Positions 48,431 to 58,231 are shown, numbered from the stretch's first letter. The stretch is DNA of 64,000 nucleotides from Leucobacter musarum subsp. musarum (GCF_001273845.1 NZ_JHBW01000087.1:186001-250000); one strand, 5' to 3'. Translations and numbers: made by a program. The notes: a model not told the origin generated them from the sequence alone.

Positions 48431-49942
48431 TTACTTGTCGCCCTCAGCTGCCTCAGCAGCGGCCTTCTTGGCTGCGCGGGTTGCAGCGGCCTTCTTCGCG
48501 GCGGCCGAGCGGGCAGCCTTCTTGGCTTCCTCATCGTCTGCGGCGGGCTCAGCTGCGGCCTTCTTCGCGGCCGGCTTCTTGGCAGCGGGCTTCTTCTTCG
48601 CCGGTGCTGCAGCGGCCTCGGCCTCGTCTGAGCTCTCCGCGGAGTCGCCCGACTCGTCATCGGTATCGACCGCGGTGAACTCGCTCAGGTCGACGGTGTT
48701 GCCGGCCTGATCGACGACGGTCGCCTGCGCCAGCGCCACTGCGAGTGCCTTGTTGCGCGTGACCTCGCCGAGGATGACACCCATCTGGTTGCCCTGGCTG
48801 ATGGCCTGGAGGAACTGCGTGGGCTCCATGCCGTACTGCTGTGCCGACTGGAAGATGTACTGCGAGAGCTCGTTCTGCGTGGGCGTGACCCCCTCGGCCT
48901 CGACGATGGCGTCGAGCAGCAGCTGCAACTGGATCTGCTCTTCAGACGACTTGCGCACCTCAGCGCGGTGCTCATCGTCTTCGAGACGGCCTTCGCTCTC
49001 AAGGTGGCGGTGCACCTCTTCTTCGACGAGTTCTTCAGACACGGGAATACCGGCCTGCTCGATCAGCGTCGCGGTGAAGAGGTCGCGTGCCTGCTGGCCC
49101 TGAGCGAAGACCGAGGCCTTCGAGACCTGATCCTTGAGGCTGTCGCGAAGCTCGGCGATGGTGTCGAACTCGCTCGCGAGCTGCGCGAACTCATCGTCGG
49201 CCTCGGGGAGCTCGCGCTCCTTGACAGCGGTCAGGGTGAGCTCGACCTCCGCGTCCTGACCTTCGTACTCGCCGCCGAGCAGCTGCGACGTAAAGTTGGT
49301 GGTCTCACCTGCGGTGAGCGTCTCAACCGCTTCATCGGTGCCGACGAGCAGGTTGCCTGCGCCGATCTCGTAAGAGACTCCGCTGGCCTGATCGACCTCG
49401 ACGCCGTCGATGGTTGCGGTGAGATCGAGCTCAACGAAATCGCCGGACTTGGCCGGGCGATCCACGGTCACGAGGGTGCCGAAGCGCTCGCGCAGCTTGG
49501 TCAGCTCGTCTTCGATCGCAGCTTCGTCGACCTCTGCGTTGTCGACGGTGAGCGTGATGCCGGCGTACTTCGGCAGCGTGAACTCGGGGCGCACCTCGAC
49601 CTCGAAGACCAGCTCGAGCGTGCTCTTCGGGTCCTTCGCGTCTGGCCACTGGGCGACGTCAGCGGTGGGGCGACCCATCGGGCGCTCCTCTGCCTCTGCG
49701 ATCGCGGACTGGTAGAAGTCATTGAGCGAGGCGTTGACGGCCTCCTGAATGACGGCCTCGCGGCCGACGCGCTGATCGATGATCGGCGCGGGCACCTTGC
49801 CCTTACGGAAACCGGGGATCGAGACCTGCTCGGAGATGGTCTTGTACGCCTGCTTGAGGTACGGCTCCAGCTCGTCGAGCGTGACCTCCACGCTCAGCTT
49901 GGCGCGGGTGGCAGTGAGCTTCTCAGCTGTCGTCTTCGGCAA
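48431..49942 (-). CDS. tig: Trigger factor (ribosome-associated chaperone/prolyl isomerase)
   Basis: The 503-residue protein has the ribosome-binding domain with the signature GFRKGKVP near residue 45, an FKBP-type peptidyl-prolyl isomerase domain (about 150-240; [14 protein letters not shown]) and a long helical C-terminal substrate domain. The final 70 residues are an unusual low-complexity tail made of Ala/Lys/Glu with repeated [19 protein letters not shown] units, recalling histone H1 tails. It lies upstream of clpP1-clpP2, as in many bacteria, but a terminator separates them. tRNA-Pro is encoded 57 nt upstream on the same strand. Confidence 0.95.
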   Translation of the reverse strand: MPKTTAEKLTATRAKLSVEVTLDELEPYLKQAYKTISEQVSIPGFRKGKVPAPIIDQRVGREAVIQEAVNASLNDFYQSAIAEAEERPMGRPTADVAQWPDAKDPKSTLELVFEVEVRPEFTLPKYAGITLTVDNAEVDEAAIEDELTKLRERFGTLVTVDRPAKSGDFVELDLTATIDGVEVDQASGVSYEIGAGNLLVGTDEAVETLTAGETTNFTSQLLGGEYEGQDAEVELTLTAVKERELPEADDEFAQLASEFDTIAELRDSLKDQVSKASVFAQGQQARDLFTATLIEQAGIPVSEELVEEEVHRHLESEGRLEDDEHRAEVRKSSEEQIQLQLLLDAIVEAEGVTPTQNELSQYIFQSAQQYGMEPTQFLQAISQGNQMGVILGEVTRNKALAVALAQATVVDQAGNTVDLSEFTAVDTDDESGDSAESSDEAEAAAAPAKKKPAAKKPAAKKAAAEPAADDEEAKKAARSAAAKKAAATRAAKKAAAEAAEGDK

Positions 49943-49998
49943 TTTGGCCTCTCATCATCTGAATTTCGATCGGATGCCGGTTTCGGGCCGGCGGACCC

Positions 49999-50076
49999 TG
50001 GTCGGGGCGACAGGATTCGAACCTGCGACCTCCCGCTCCCAAAGCGGGCGCTCTAGCCAAGCTGAGCTACGCCCCG
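49999..50076 (-). tRNA. tRNA-Pro (TGG)
   Basis: Minus-strand cloverleaf with a 7-bp acceptor stem (CGGGGCG with CGCCCCG), an anticodon stem CCCGC/GCGGG, the loop TTTGGGA giving anticodon TGG, and the T-loop TTCGAAT. The 3' CCA is encoded (50001-49999). It precedes tig on the same strand. Confidence 0.95.
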
Positions 50077-50211
50077 GTGAACCCGGGTGTCCCGTGTGAT
50101 GGCGCGCGAACGCGCACAACCCGAGCAAGTCTAGCCGAAACACTGACTGAACGAGTGCACCTGATGCAGCTCCGAGTGTCAGCATGCGTGTAGATGGCTC
50201 CGGCAACGCAA

Positions 50212-50235
50212 CAGGCCCCGCCGGAGCGGGGCCTG
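50212..50235 (-). terminator. Terminator after tRNA-Gly
   Basis: A 10-bp perfect stem (50212-50221 with 50226-50235) and a CGGA loop lie 5 nt downstream of the encoded CCA end of tRNA-Gly. Confidence 0.7.
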
Positions 50236-50240
50236 AGAAG

Positions 50241-50314
50241 TGGAGGGGATGACGGGAATCGAACCCGCGTAATCAGTTTGGAAGACTGAGGCTCTACCAT
50301 TGAGCTACATCCCC
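50241..50314 (-). tRNA. tRNA-Gly (TCC)
   Basis: Minus-strand cloverleaf of 74 nt including encoded CCA. The acceptor is GGGGATG with CATCCCC, the anticodon loop is CTTCCAA giving TCC, and the T-arm has GGTTCGATTCC. Confidence 0.95.
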
Positions 50315-50389
50315 GCGCTACGTGCAGCACGTGGTGCCGAAGCACCCCACTGAGCATAGTGCATTCGTGGCGAGTGTTCGAACGGCGGC

Positions 50390-50941
50390 TTATTCGGCGC
50401 GTGTCGCGTCTCGATGATGCGCCGTGGTTTCGAGGTATCGCGCCGCATTCTGGCGCACGGATTCGCGATCGTCCGCGTTCAACTCCCGTACGACCCGACC
50501 GGGTACCCCGACGACCAGTGAGTTCGGAGGGACGACCATGCCCTGCGGCACGATAGCCCCCGCGGCGACCAAGGTCCCCGCTCCGACGACGGCACCCGTG
50601 AGCACCGTCGCGTGCATGCCGATCAGACACCCCGCTTCGATGATCGCGCCGTGAATCATCGCGAGATGACCGACCGACACGTCATCGCCGATGATGGCCG
50701 CGTCGCCGCGCTGCGTGTGCACCACGGCGCCGTCTTGAATGTTCGTGCGCGCCCCGATGCGCACGGCATCAGAATCCCCGCGCACGACCGCGTTGTACCA
50801 AATGCTGGAATCTTCAGCGATCTGCACGTTGCCGACCACCACGGCTCCCGGGGCCACCCAGGTGGACTCGTGGATCTCGGGCGCGCCGTACGGTGCCACC
50901 GCAATGACGCGTCCGTGCAGATTGGGGTTCTCGGTCATCAT
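50390..50941 (-). CDS. Gamma-carbonic-anhydrase-like hexapeptide-repeat protein
   Basis: The 183-residue protein forms a left-handed beta-helix from hexapeptide repeats (APGAVVVGNVQIAEDSSIW, VLTGAVVGAGTLVAAGAIV). Three His residues in the positions of the gamma-CA metal site are visible: GAVVHTQ, VGHLA and IHGAI. The family includes carbonic anhydrases and PaaY-type thioesterases, so the activity is not settled. Two adjacent ATGs (50941 and 50938) are possible starts, with GGGA shortly upstream. It lies between tRNA-Gly and tRNA-Asn on the same strand. Confidence 0.85.
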   Translation of the reverse strand: MMTENPNLHGRVIAVAPYGAPEIHESTWVAPGAVVVGNVQIAEDSSIWYNAVVRGDSDAVRIGARTNIQDGAVVHTQRGDAAIIGDDVSVGHLAMIHGAIIEAGCLIGMHATVLTGAVVGAGTLVAAGAIVPQGMVVPPNSLVVGVPGRVVRELNADDRESVRQNAARYLETTAHHRDATRAE

Positions 50942-50985
50942 CGAATCCCATCGTTGAGTGGGAAGCACCTCCCCGAAAAATGCGA

Positions 50986-51014
50986 ACAGCCCTTACCGAA
51001 ATGGTAAGGGCTGT
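50986..51014 (-). terminator. Terminator after tRNA-Asn
   Basis: Perfect 12-bp arms (50986-50997 and 51003-51014) with loop GAAAT are followed on the minus strand by a TTTTT run. They lie 5 nt downstream of tRNA-Asn. Confidence 0.85.
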
Positions 51015-51019
51015 GGTCG

Positions 51020-51092
51020 CTCCCCCGGCTGGGCTCGAACCAGCGACATCCTGATTAACAGTCAAGCGCTCTGCCAACTGAGCTACAGGGGA
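51020..51092 (-). tRNA. tRNA-Asn (GTT)
   Basis: Minus-strand cloverleaf of 73 nt. The acceptor is TCCCCTG with CGGGGGA, the anticodon loop is CTGTTAA giving GTT, and the T-loop is TTCGAGC. CCA is not encoded. Confidence 0.95.
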
Positions 51093-51174
51093 TCATTGCG
51101 TCTGCAACCCCATAAGGTTAGCAAGCTCGAAACGAGCAGTGCAAATCGAACCGGCCCGGGCGATTCGCAGGCCT

Positions 51175-52023
51175 CTACTCGTCCGCAATTTCGTCGTATG
51201 CGGTGGCGCGCAACGCCTGAGCGAGGCGCTGCACATAGCCGTGATCCGCATTGCGGAAGATCTCGTTGATGTCTCCGCGGCCGACAAAGCGACCCTGCTG
51301 CATCACGAGCACCTCCTGCACCAACGCTTCGAGCATTCCGATGTCGTGGCTGATCAGCAGCATCGTCGCTCCCGTGCGCTCGCGATACCAGCGCAACAGT
51401 TCGACGATTTTGGGTCGATTGTTCGCGTCGACGCCGAGGGTCGGCTCGTCGGCGATCAGCAGGCTCGGGTCGAGCATGAGCGACCGGATCACCGCGACGC
51501 GCTGACGCTGACCTTTTGAGAGTTCGTAGGGATACTCCTGGAGTTTCGCGAGCGGCATCGCCACGATGTCCATCATCTCCGCGATGCGCTCGCCGAGCGA
51601 CTCGCGGTCGAAGTGCTTGCTGCGCTCGACGATCGGTTCGAAGAGGATGTCGCCGACATTGAGTTCGGGCGTGAGCGTCGCCCCCGCGTCTTGCGCGAGA
51701 TGCCCGACATGGGCGGTGAGTCGTGCCTTGGTTCGACGGCCGAGACGTTTCATCGGTACGTCCATCACCGTGGCTTCGCCGCCCGTCAGCTTGATGCGCG
51801 ACGACTTCTCGTTTGCATCAAGCGCCCGACCTGCGAGAAACCGCGTGAGTGTCGACTTCCCCGAGCCGCTCTCTCCGAGCAGTGCGATCACATTCCCGCG
51901 CGCGACTTCAAACGTCAGGCCCTCGACCGCTTCGAATTCCCGACCGCCAGCGTGCGCCGGGTACGAGAGTGAGAGATCGGAGACGCGGATCGTGGGATCG
52001 GCATCGACTACGGGCTGGGGCAT
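51175..52023 (-). CDS. Orphan ABC-type ATPase, oligopeptide-transporter-like, LSKGQ signature
   Basis: The 282-residue ATPase has Walker A GESGSGKS near residues 50-57, a Q-loop in GHLAQDAGATLTPELNVGD, and Walker B SLLIADEPTLGVD. The signature reads ELSKGQRQRVAV, so the second Gly of LSGGQ is Lys. The best match in kind is the Dpp/Opp ATPase family. No permease, binding protein or second ATPase is nearby. It could serve a remote permease or be a regulatory or translation-type ABC protein. It stands between tRNA-Asn and dnaG. Confidence 0.78.
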   Translation of the reverse strand: MPQPVVDADPTIRVSDLSLSYPAHAGGREFEAVEGLTFEVARGNVIALLGESGSGKSTLTRFLAGRALDANEKSSRIKLTGGEATVMDVPMKRLGRRTKARLTAHVGHLAQDAGATLTPELNVGDILFEPIVERSKHFDRESLGERIAEMMDIVAMPLAKLQEYPYELSKGQRQRVAVIRSLMLDPSLLIADEPTLGVDANNRPKIVELLRWYRERTGATMLLISHDIGMLEALVQEVLVMQQGRFVGRGDINEIFRNADHGYVQRLAQALRATAYDEIADE

Positions 52024-52116
52024 CCTGGAAACTCCTCCGGGGTTCGCGGCGTCCTGCGGCTGTCGAAAGCCTAGGGCATGTGCGAGTTCGGTCCAGGAAT
52101 TTTCCCGGCACGTTGC

Positions 52117-54132
52117 TCATTCATCGCGCAGGCTGCGCCGCGCAGCCTCGAGCGCCACCAGTTGCTCCTGGATGCGTCGCGCGCGCGGATCGCTCGAATC
52201 ACCGAGTCGCTGGTGCCGTGCGAGCAATTCGCGCTTCAGCTCAACGAGGTCCCGATCGAGCAGTGAGACCACGACGTCTCTGGAGTAGGCGGCCAGCTGT
52301 TCGCTTTTGCTCTGCGGAATGGGCAGTGGCACCATCGCGAGCTCACGCACCAACCCGTGATGCGTCTCGGGAACGGCTGCGATCACCGCGTCGAGCCAGC
52401 CGGGAGAACCGAGCTGTGAGAGGCCGACTGCCAACCCATCGCGCACGATGCGCAGATCGGGTTCGAAGACCTGCGCGGTCACGGCCTGCTGCAGCAGGTC
52501 CGCGCCGATACTGTCGCCCTGCTGCAGCATCGCAATGATCGCGTCGCGTTCGAGGCGCGTTGTCGAGGCATTGTGCAACATGGACACGCTGATGCGGCGT
52601 GGTGCCTGAGGTTCGGAGCTTGCGCCCCCCGCACCACTGGCGTAGGGGTCGCCTGCAGTGCCGTAGGGGTCGTCCCCCCCGAACGCATCGCTGAGTGAGT
52701 CCCCATACGGGTCGCCAGGGCCAGAGGCCTGCGCGGCGACGCGCTGACGGGCAGGCGCCCCACGCTGCTGCCCGCGCTGTTGCGCGCCACCGCCGGTGCG
52801 CGGCTGCGGCCGCGGGGACCGCTCCGCGCCGCGCACGGCCTGCTGCACCTCCCCCAATTCTGCACCGAGCATGCGTGCGAGCTCGCGCGTGTACCCGGGT
52901 CGAAGCGAGGCGTCTTTGATCTCCGCGATGATGGGTGCGGCCTCCCGGAGTGCCGAGACGCGCCCTTCGACGCTATTCAGGTCGAATCGCGCAATCGCCT
53001 GTCGCAGCGCGAATTCGAACAGGGGCACCTTGCGCGTGAACAGTTCGCGCACGGCTTCATCCCCGCGATGCTGCCTAAGGTCGGAGGGGTCGAGACCTTC
53101 CGGAGCGACCGCGACGTACGTCTGCGCGGTGAACCGCTTCTCTTCGCTGAATGCGCGCAGCGCGGCCTTCTGGCCGGCTTCGTCGGGATCGAAGGTGAAC
53201 ACGACCTCGGCTGCAGAATCATCGCCCATGATGCGGCGAAGTACCGCGATGTGGTCTTTGCCGAATGCCGTGCCACAGGTCGCAACGGCGGTTTCAATGC
53301 CCGCGAGGTGACAGGCCATGACGTCGGTGTACCCCTCGACCACCACGGCGCGCTTGCCCCGCGAGATCGCCTTCTTCGCAAGATCGAGTCCGTAGAGCAC
53401 CTGCGACTTGTGGTAGACGGGAGACTCGGGGGTGTTCAAGTACTTCGGACCGTTGTCGTCGTCGTAGAGCTTGCGAGCACCGAAGCCGAGCGTCTGGCCG
53501 CTCGTATCGCGGATCGGCCACACGATCCTGCCGCGGAAACGATCGTAGGCACCACGCTGGCCCTCAGAAGCGAGCCCGGAGAGCACGAGCTCTTGCGGGG
53601 TGTAGCCCTGCGCGCGAAGATACCCGGTCATGCCGTCCCACCCTCGCGGGGCGTAGCCGACACCGAAGTGCGCGCACGCGGCCGCATCGAACCCGCGGGC
53701 CGTGAGAAATTCGCGTGCGGTCGTGGCTTCGTCGCTCTGCAGCTGCTCCACGAAGAACGCCGCAGCTGACTGGTTCGCCGCGAGCAGACGCGCCCGATTC
53801 GGCCCATCCTCGCGCTGAAACCCACCTTCTTCGTACGTCAGTACGTAGTGGATGCGTGCGGCCAGGCGCTCGACGGTCTCCGCGAACGTGAGGTGGTCCA
53901 TGCGCTGCACGAAGGTGAACGCGTCGCCCGACTCGCCGCACCCGAAGCAGTGGTAATACCCGAGTGCTGGGCGCACGTGGAAGCTCGGGCTCCGCTCATC
54001 GTGGAACGGGCAGAGCCCCTTCATCGAGTCGATGCCGGCGTTCTTCAGCGTGACGTAGTCGCCGACGAGATCCGCGAGATTCGTGCGCCGCTTCACTTCC
54101 TCAACGTCGCTCGCCCGAATCCTGCCTGCCAT
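52117..54132 (-). CDS. dnaG: DNA primase
   Basis: The 671-residue protein has an N-terminal CHC2 zinc finger (CPFHDERSPSFHVRP then YYHCFGCGESGD, about 40-70) and the RNA polymerase domain with the TOPRIM acidic patch (VVEGYTDVMACH near 285, and VFTFDPDEAGQKA). A C-terminal helicase-binding domain follows a Gln/Arg/Gly-rich, probably disordered linker (about 460-530). I start at the ATG of MAGRIRASDVEEV; the open frame before it is not conserved-looking. It follows dgt by 99 nt and may be in the recO-uppS-dusB-dgt transcript. Confidence 0.96.
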   Translation of the reverse strand: MAGRIRASDVEEVKRRTNLADLVGDYVTLKNAGIDSMKGLCPFHDERSPSFHVRPALGYYHCFGCGESGDAFTFVQRMDHLTFAETVERLAARIHYVLTYEEGGFQREDGPNRARLLAANQSAAAFFVEQLQSDEATTAREFLTARGFDAAACAHFGVGYAPRGWDGMTGYLRAQGYTPQELVLSGLASEGQRGAYDRFRGRIVWPIRDTSGQTLGFGARKLYDDDNGPKYLNTPESPVYHKSQVLYGLDLAKKAISRGKRAVVVEGYTDVMACHLAGIETAVATCGTAFGKDHIAVLRRIMGDDSAAEVVFTFDPDEAGQKAALRAFSEEKRFTAQTYVAVAPEGLDPSDLRQHRGDEAVRELFTRKVPLFEFALRQAIARFDLNSVEGRVSALREAAPIIAEIKDASLRPGYTRELARMLGAELGEVQQAVRGAERSPRPQPRTGGGAQQRGQQRGAPARQRVAAQASGPGDPYGDSLSDAFGGDDPYGTAGDPYASGAGGASSEPQAPRRISVSMLHNASTTRLERDAIIAMLQQGDSIGADLLQQAVTAQVFEPDLRIVRDGLAVGLSQLGSPGWLDAVIAAVPETHHGLVRELAMVPLPIPQSKSEQLAAYSRDVVVSLLDRDLVELKRELLARHQRLGDSSDPRARRIQEQLVALEAARRSLRDE

Positions 54133-54231
54133 AGGGCAGAGTCTAGCGCCGCACGACGCGCTCCTGAGCGCGCCCGCACGCTCCCCGCGCATGCCCCGCT
54201 CGGTGCAGCGCGCGGCACGGTGCCGGTCGCG

Positions 54232-55491
54232 TCACACGAGCGGGATGTCGCAGAGTCGCTTGTGCCAGGCGATCGCCGACTGATCGGTGAGCGAGGCCAC
54301 CTGATCGACGATGGCGCGCTTCCGCCCGGCGTCGTCCGACGCTTCACGGAAATCAGCGGCGAATGCGGGCTCAAGCTCGCTGTCGCCGGTCTGCCACAGG
54401 ACGTCGAGCAATTCGTTCAGCAGCTCGCGCTGCCGGCGGTAGGTCGGTTGCCGTCGACCGCTGGCCATCACGAACGCCGCAACGATGCCTTTGAGCACGG
54501 CGATCTCCGCTCGAATCTCACGCGGCACGATCACCGAGGCGCCGTACCGAGCGAGTGGAGCCCCGTCAGCGGACTCGAGGGTCGCAGCGATCGAGCCGCG
54601 CGCGAAATGCCCAATCATGTCGCTCGTAAAATTCTTGAGCTGTGCCTGATGAGCGCGCGTGCCATCCCATCGGGTGAGCCAGTTCGAAGTTTCTGCGATT
54701 CGATCGTACGCAGCACCCAGCTCGTCGCGCGAGAACGAGCCGTCGGCCCACTCGGAGACGTCGGTGATGAGCCCGTCGTGCCCGGAGCGTGCGGTCAAGA
54801 TCTCAGGATCGATGAAACCGCTCACCACCGCGTCTTCGAAGTCATGCACGGAGTAGGCGATGTCATCCGAGAGGTCCATGGCCTGCGCCTCCGCGCACTT
54901 CTGCCGCTCGGGAGCGCCCGCCCGGAGCCAGGAGAAGACGGGAGCGTCGTCGGCGAAGTATCCGAACTTCGCGCTGCCGGGCTCCGCTTCAGCCAAACTC
55001 CACGGGTACTTGCAGCTCGCGTCGAGCGTCGCCCGCGTCAGGTTGAGCCCCACACTGCGACCGTCGGCATCGAACCGCTTCGGCTCCAGCCGGGCCAGCA
55101 CGCGCAATGTCTGCGCATTGCCCTCGAACCCGCCCGCATCGGCGACCCACTCGTTGAGGGCCTTTTCACCATTGTGCCCAAAGGGCGGGTGACCGAGGTC
55201 GTGGGCGAGGCAGGCCGTATCGACCACGTCTTGTGCGAGATGCAGGGCGACGGCGAGCTCGCGTCCGATTTGCGCGACTTCAAGGGAGTGCGTCAGGCGG
55301 TTGCGCGCGAAATCGATGCCCGCAGTCGGGCTGAGCACTTGCGTTTTGGCGGCGAGCCGACGCCAGCCGCTGGAGTGCAGCACGCGCGCGCGATCGCGGG
55401 CGAAATCGCTGCGACCGCCGCCGTGTGACTCCGGAACGTAGCGTTCCGCGTCTGCTCGGTCGTACCCGATGGGCAGCCCGGGGTCACCCAC
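54232..55491 (-). CDS. dgt: Deoxyguanosinetriphosphate triphosphohydrolase-like protein
   Basis: The 419-residue HD-domain protein hydrolyses dNTPs to deoxynucleoside and triphosphate. The HD motif is visible: His in NRLTHSLEVAQIG and HD in TACLAHDLGHPPFGHNGE, with the Asp in MDLSDDIAYSVHDFEDAV. The start is a GTG (MGDPGLPIGYDRA) that lies 8 nt inside the end of dusB. A much longer open frame exists upstream but is antisense-like to dusB. The dgt-dnaG pair is a common actinobacterial arrangement, linking dNTP pools to priming. Confidence 0.93.
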   Translation of the reverse strand: MGDPGLPIGYDRADAERYVPESHGGGRSDFARDRARVLHSSGWRRLAAKTQVLSPTAGIDFARNRLTHSLEVAQIGRELAVALHLAQDVVDTACLAHDLGHPPFGHNGEKALNEWVADAGGFEGNAQTLRVLARLEPKRFDADGRSVGLNLTRATLDASCKYPWSLAEAEPGSAKFGYFADDAPVFSWLRAGAPERQKCAEAQAMDLSDDIAYSVHDFEDAVVSGFIDPEILTARSGHDGLITDVSEWADGSFSRDELGAAYDRIAETSNWLTRWDGTRAHQAQLKNFTSDMIGHFARGSIAATLESADGAPLARYGASVIVPREIRAEIAVLKGIVAAFVMASGRRQPTYRRQRELLNELLDVLWQTGDSELEPAFAADFREASDDAGRKRAIVDQVASLTDQSAIAWHKRLCDIPLV

Positions 55492-56671
55492 CGGAGTCGT
55501 CTCGCTCGGCCTCGGCGAGGTCGGCGTAGTCAATGCCTTCGCTGGTGCGGCTCTCGAGCCAACGATCGGGCAGCACAACGCGCTTCGGGCTGCCCGCGCG
55601 ACCGCGCTGCCCTTCGGCTCCCTCACCCGGATACGGCATCGAGCCGTCCATCGTGGCGAAGATTTCGTCCATATGCGCGATCGACTCGACCGCAGCCAGC
55701 GCTCGGCGCGTATCGCCGCCGACACCATAGCCCTTGAAATACCAGGCGACGTGCTTGCGAATGTCGCGGCAGGCATGCGGTTCATCGTCGTCGTAGAACT
55801 CGACCAGCAATTCGGTATGGCGACGCATGGCTTCCATAACGAAGCCGAGCGGCGGCTTCGCGATCGCCGCCTCGGCCTCCGACGCGCTCATCTCGCCGGC
55901 TTCGGCGCGGAACGCCGCGGCGAGATCCCCGAACAGCCAGGGGCGTCCCAGGCAACCACGGCCGACGACGACACCATCGCAGCCGGTCTCGCGAACCATG
56001 CGGATCGCGTCTTCCGCGGACCAGATGTCGCCGTTGCCCAGCACGGGAACGCTGGTGATCGTCTCCTTGAGCGTCGCGATCGAGCTCCAATCGGCGTGAC
56101 CCGAGTAGAACTGATTTGCGGTACGACCGTGCAGCGCAATGGCGGCGACGCCCGCACCCTCCGCCGCACGCGCGGCGTCCAGGTAGGTGAGGTGATCCTC
56201 ATCGATGCCCTTGCGCATCTTCACCGTAAGCGGGATGTCGCCCGCGGCGCGCACGGCCCCCTCGACGATGGCGCGGAACAGATCACTCTTCCAGGGCAGC
56301 GCCGAGCCGCCACCCTTGCGCGTGACCTTGGGCACCGGGCAGCCGAAATTGAGATCGATGTGGTCGGCCAGGTCTTGATCGACGAGAAAGCGCACCGCCT
56401 CGGAAACGGTCTTCGGATCGACGCCGTAGAGCTGAATCGATCGAGGCGTTTCGCTCTCGTGGTGCTTGATCAAACGCAGCGACGCGGGCGTGCGCTCGAC
56501 CAGCGCACGGCTCGTGATCATCTCGCTGACGTACAGGCCGGCGCCGTATTCTCGGCACAGTCGACGGAACGCAGTGTTGGTGATGCCGGCCATGGGTGCG
56601 AGCACGACCGGCACGTCGAGTGCGAGCGGGCCGATGCGCAGGCGGGCGTCACCGAGAGTCTGGGAAGTCAT
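55484..56671 (-). CDS. dusB: tRNA-dihydrouridine synthase
   Basis: The 395-residue FMN enzyme reduces uridines in the tRNA D-loop. LAPMAGITNTAFRRLC starts the TIM barrel near residue 27, and the catalytic Cys is in NFGCPVPKVTRKGGG. ALHGRTANQFYSG and VLGNGDIWSAEDA (FMN phosphate) follow. The ATG of MTSQTLGDARLRIG is the best start; the open frame upstream runs through uppS. The last 8 nt overlap the dgt start. uppS lies 20 nt upstream. Confidence 0.93.
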   Translation of the reverse strand: MTSQTLGDARLRIGPLALDVPVVLAPMAGITNTAFRRLCREYGAGLYVSEMITSRALVERTPASLRLIKHHESETPRSIQLYGVDPKTVSEAVRFLVDQDLADHIDLNFGCPVPKVTRKGGGSALPWKSDLFRAIVEGAVRAAGDIPLTVKMRKGIDEDHLTYLDAARAAEGAGVAAIALHGRTANQFYSGHADWSSIATLKETITSVPVLGNGDIWSAEDAIRMVRETGCDGVVVGRGCLGRPWLFGDLAAAFRAEAGEMSASEAEAAIAKPPLGFVMEAMRRHTELLVEFYDDDEPHACRDIRKHVAWYFKGYGVGGDTRRALAAVESIAHMDEIFATMDGSMPYPGEGAEGQRGRAGSPKRVVLPDRWLESRTSEGIDYADLAEAERDDSGG

Positions 56672-56691
56672 ATCCGCTCTATTCTCGCAGA

Positions 56692-57477
56692 TCAGGAGGC
56701 GGTGGGCGTGTCGACCGCGCCGCCGAAGCGACGGTCGCGGGCATGGTAGATGCGAATCGCCTCCCACAGCTCGCGCCGCCCGAAATCGGGCCAGAGCGTG
56801 TCTTGGAACACCATCTCGGCGTAGGCCGACTGCCACAGCATGAAGTTGCTCGTGCGCTGCTCCCCCGAACTGCGCAGAAAGAGGTCGACGTCAGGGAGTT
56901 CAGGCACATACAGGTGGCGCTCAATCGTGCGCTCGGTGATGCCGTTCGGCGACAGACGCCCGGCGCGCACCTCCGCCGCGATCTCTCGCACCGCATCGGT
57001 GAGCTCGTTCCGACCGCCATAGTTGACGCACATGGTGAGGGTGAGCCCGGTGTTCTTCGCGGTCGCGCGCTCGGAGGCCTGCAGCTCGCTAATGACCGAT
57101 CCCCAGAGTCTGGGTCGTCGACCGGCCCAGCGCATGCGCACGTTCCAGGCGTCGAGCTGCGCACGCCGTCGACGCAGCACGTCGCGATTGAACCCCATGA
57201 GAAACCGCACCTCGTCGGGCGAGCGCCGCCAGTTCTCGGTCGAGAAGGCGTACACACTGAGATGCCGCACGCCCGCCTGAATCGCTCCGGCGACGACATC
57301 GAGCAGCGCCTGCTCCCCCATGCGGTGGCCCTCGACTCGTGGCAGGCCGCGCCGATTCGCCCACCGTCCGTTGCCGTCCATGACGATCGCAACGTGCTTC
57401 GGGGCCGGTCCGGCGAATTGCGGCGGCTGCTCTCCGGTCCAATCGACCGGAACGAGCGTGGTGGGCGCGGAGTGCAT
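56692..57477 (-). CDS. uppS: Isoprenyl transferase (undecaprenyl-diphosphate synthase family)
   Basis: The 261-residue cis-prenyltransferase makes the polyprenyl carrier for peptidoglycan and other cell-wall polymers. The Mg-binding Asp is in [14 protein letters not shown] near residue 35. The conserved [26 protein letters not shown] and the C-terminal [20 protein letters not shown] segments are intact. The start is the ATG of [13 protein letters not shown] with an AGG a few nt upstream. It follows recO by 31 nt and precedes dusB. Chain length cannot be predicted from sequence. Confidence 0.94.
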   Translation of the reverse strand: MHSAPTTLVPVDWTGEQPPQFAGPAPKHVAIVMDGNGRWANRRGLPRVEGHRMGEQALLDVVAGAIQAGVRHLSVYAFSTENWRRSPDEVRFLMGFNRDVLRRRRAQLDAWNVRMRWAGRRPRLWGSVISELQASERATAKNTGLTLTMCVNYGGRNELTDAVREIAAEVRAGRLSPNGITERTIERHLYVPELPDVDLFLRSSGEQRTSNFMLWQSAYAEMVFQDTLWPDFGRRELWEAIRIYHARDRRFGGAVDTPTAS

Positions 57478-57508
57478 GCCTGCCAGTGTAGAGGCGCGCC
57501 GCCGAGCG

Positions 57509-58231
57509 TCAGTTGCGCGGCGCGCTGAAGGAGCGGAGCCCGCGCTCGAGGTGGAACTGCGTGTACGCCGCAGCGATCCCGGCCGCCTGGCCGCGCTCGC
57601 GCTCAGTCGCCGACAGGGCCCCGTCCCAATCGCCGACGAGCAGCGCCTCGAGCAGCGCGATGCTCCCCGGATCGAGTCGGGGCGACCCGGGCGTACGGCA
57701 TTCCTCGCACACCACGCCACCGAGTTGCACGACCACCGCCGTGTGCGGGCCGGGGCGCCCGCATCGCACGCAGTCGGTGAACCCCGGTGTCCAGCCCGCG
57801 ATCGACAGCGCACGCAGCAGGTACCCGTCGCGCACCAGTTCCGGAGGAATCCGGGCCGCGGCGAGTGTGCGGAGCGCGCCGACGAGGAGGCCGTAGAGTT
57901 CGCGCGATGTGTCGCCCTCGCCCAACCGTTCGGCGGTTTCAACGATCACGTTGCCGGCGCGATATCGGTCGTAGTCGGCGCTGATCTGCGGGCCGTAGGC
58001 CCCCAGGGTCTCGGCCTGAGTGATGGTGTCGAGTGTGCGGCCCTCGAAGCACTGCAGATCGGCGACCATGAAGGGTTCGAGACGGGCGCCGAACTTCGAC
58101 GAGGTGCGTCGCACGCCCTTGGCCACCGCTCGCAGCAGCCCGCGTCCGGGCGTGAGCAGGGTGACGATGCGGTCGGCCTCGCCCAGCTTGTGGGTGCGCA
58201 GCACGACCCCGGGTTCGCGGTAGAGGGGCAC
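57509..58231 (-). CDS. recO: DNA repair protein RecO
   Basis: The 240-residue recombination mediator loads RecA at gaps with RecF and RecR. The N-terminal OB fold starts with [18 protein letters not shown] and ends near residue 80. The C-terminal helical part has a cysteine cluster (CVRCG about residue 158, VCEEC about 176), fitting the zinc-binding form of RecO. The start is GTG. It heads the recO-uppS-dusB-dgt group and diverges from the TRIC-like gene, whose start is 17 nt away. Confidence 0.93.
   Translation of the reverse strand: MPLYREPGVVLRTHKLGEADRIVTLLTPGRGLLRAVAKGVRRTSSKFGARLEPFMVADLQCFEGRTLDTITQAETLGAYGPQISADYDRYRAGNVIVETAERLGEGDTSRELYGLLVGALRTLAAARIPPELVRDGYLLRALSIAGWTPGFTDCVRCGRPGPHTAVVVQLGGVVCEECRTPGSPRLDPGSIALLEALLVGDWDGALSATERERGQAAGIAAAYTQFHLERGLRSFSAPRN

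Noticed and set aside
50367..50376. GTTCGAAC motif near tRNA-Gly
   Set aside because: It is a simple palindrome without the spacing of a LexA box and has no promoter context.
55492..55785. 98-residue extension upstream of dgt
   Set aside because: It overlaps dusB in another frame and lacks any family similarity. The GTG at 55491 gives the normal length.
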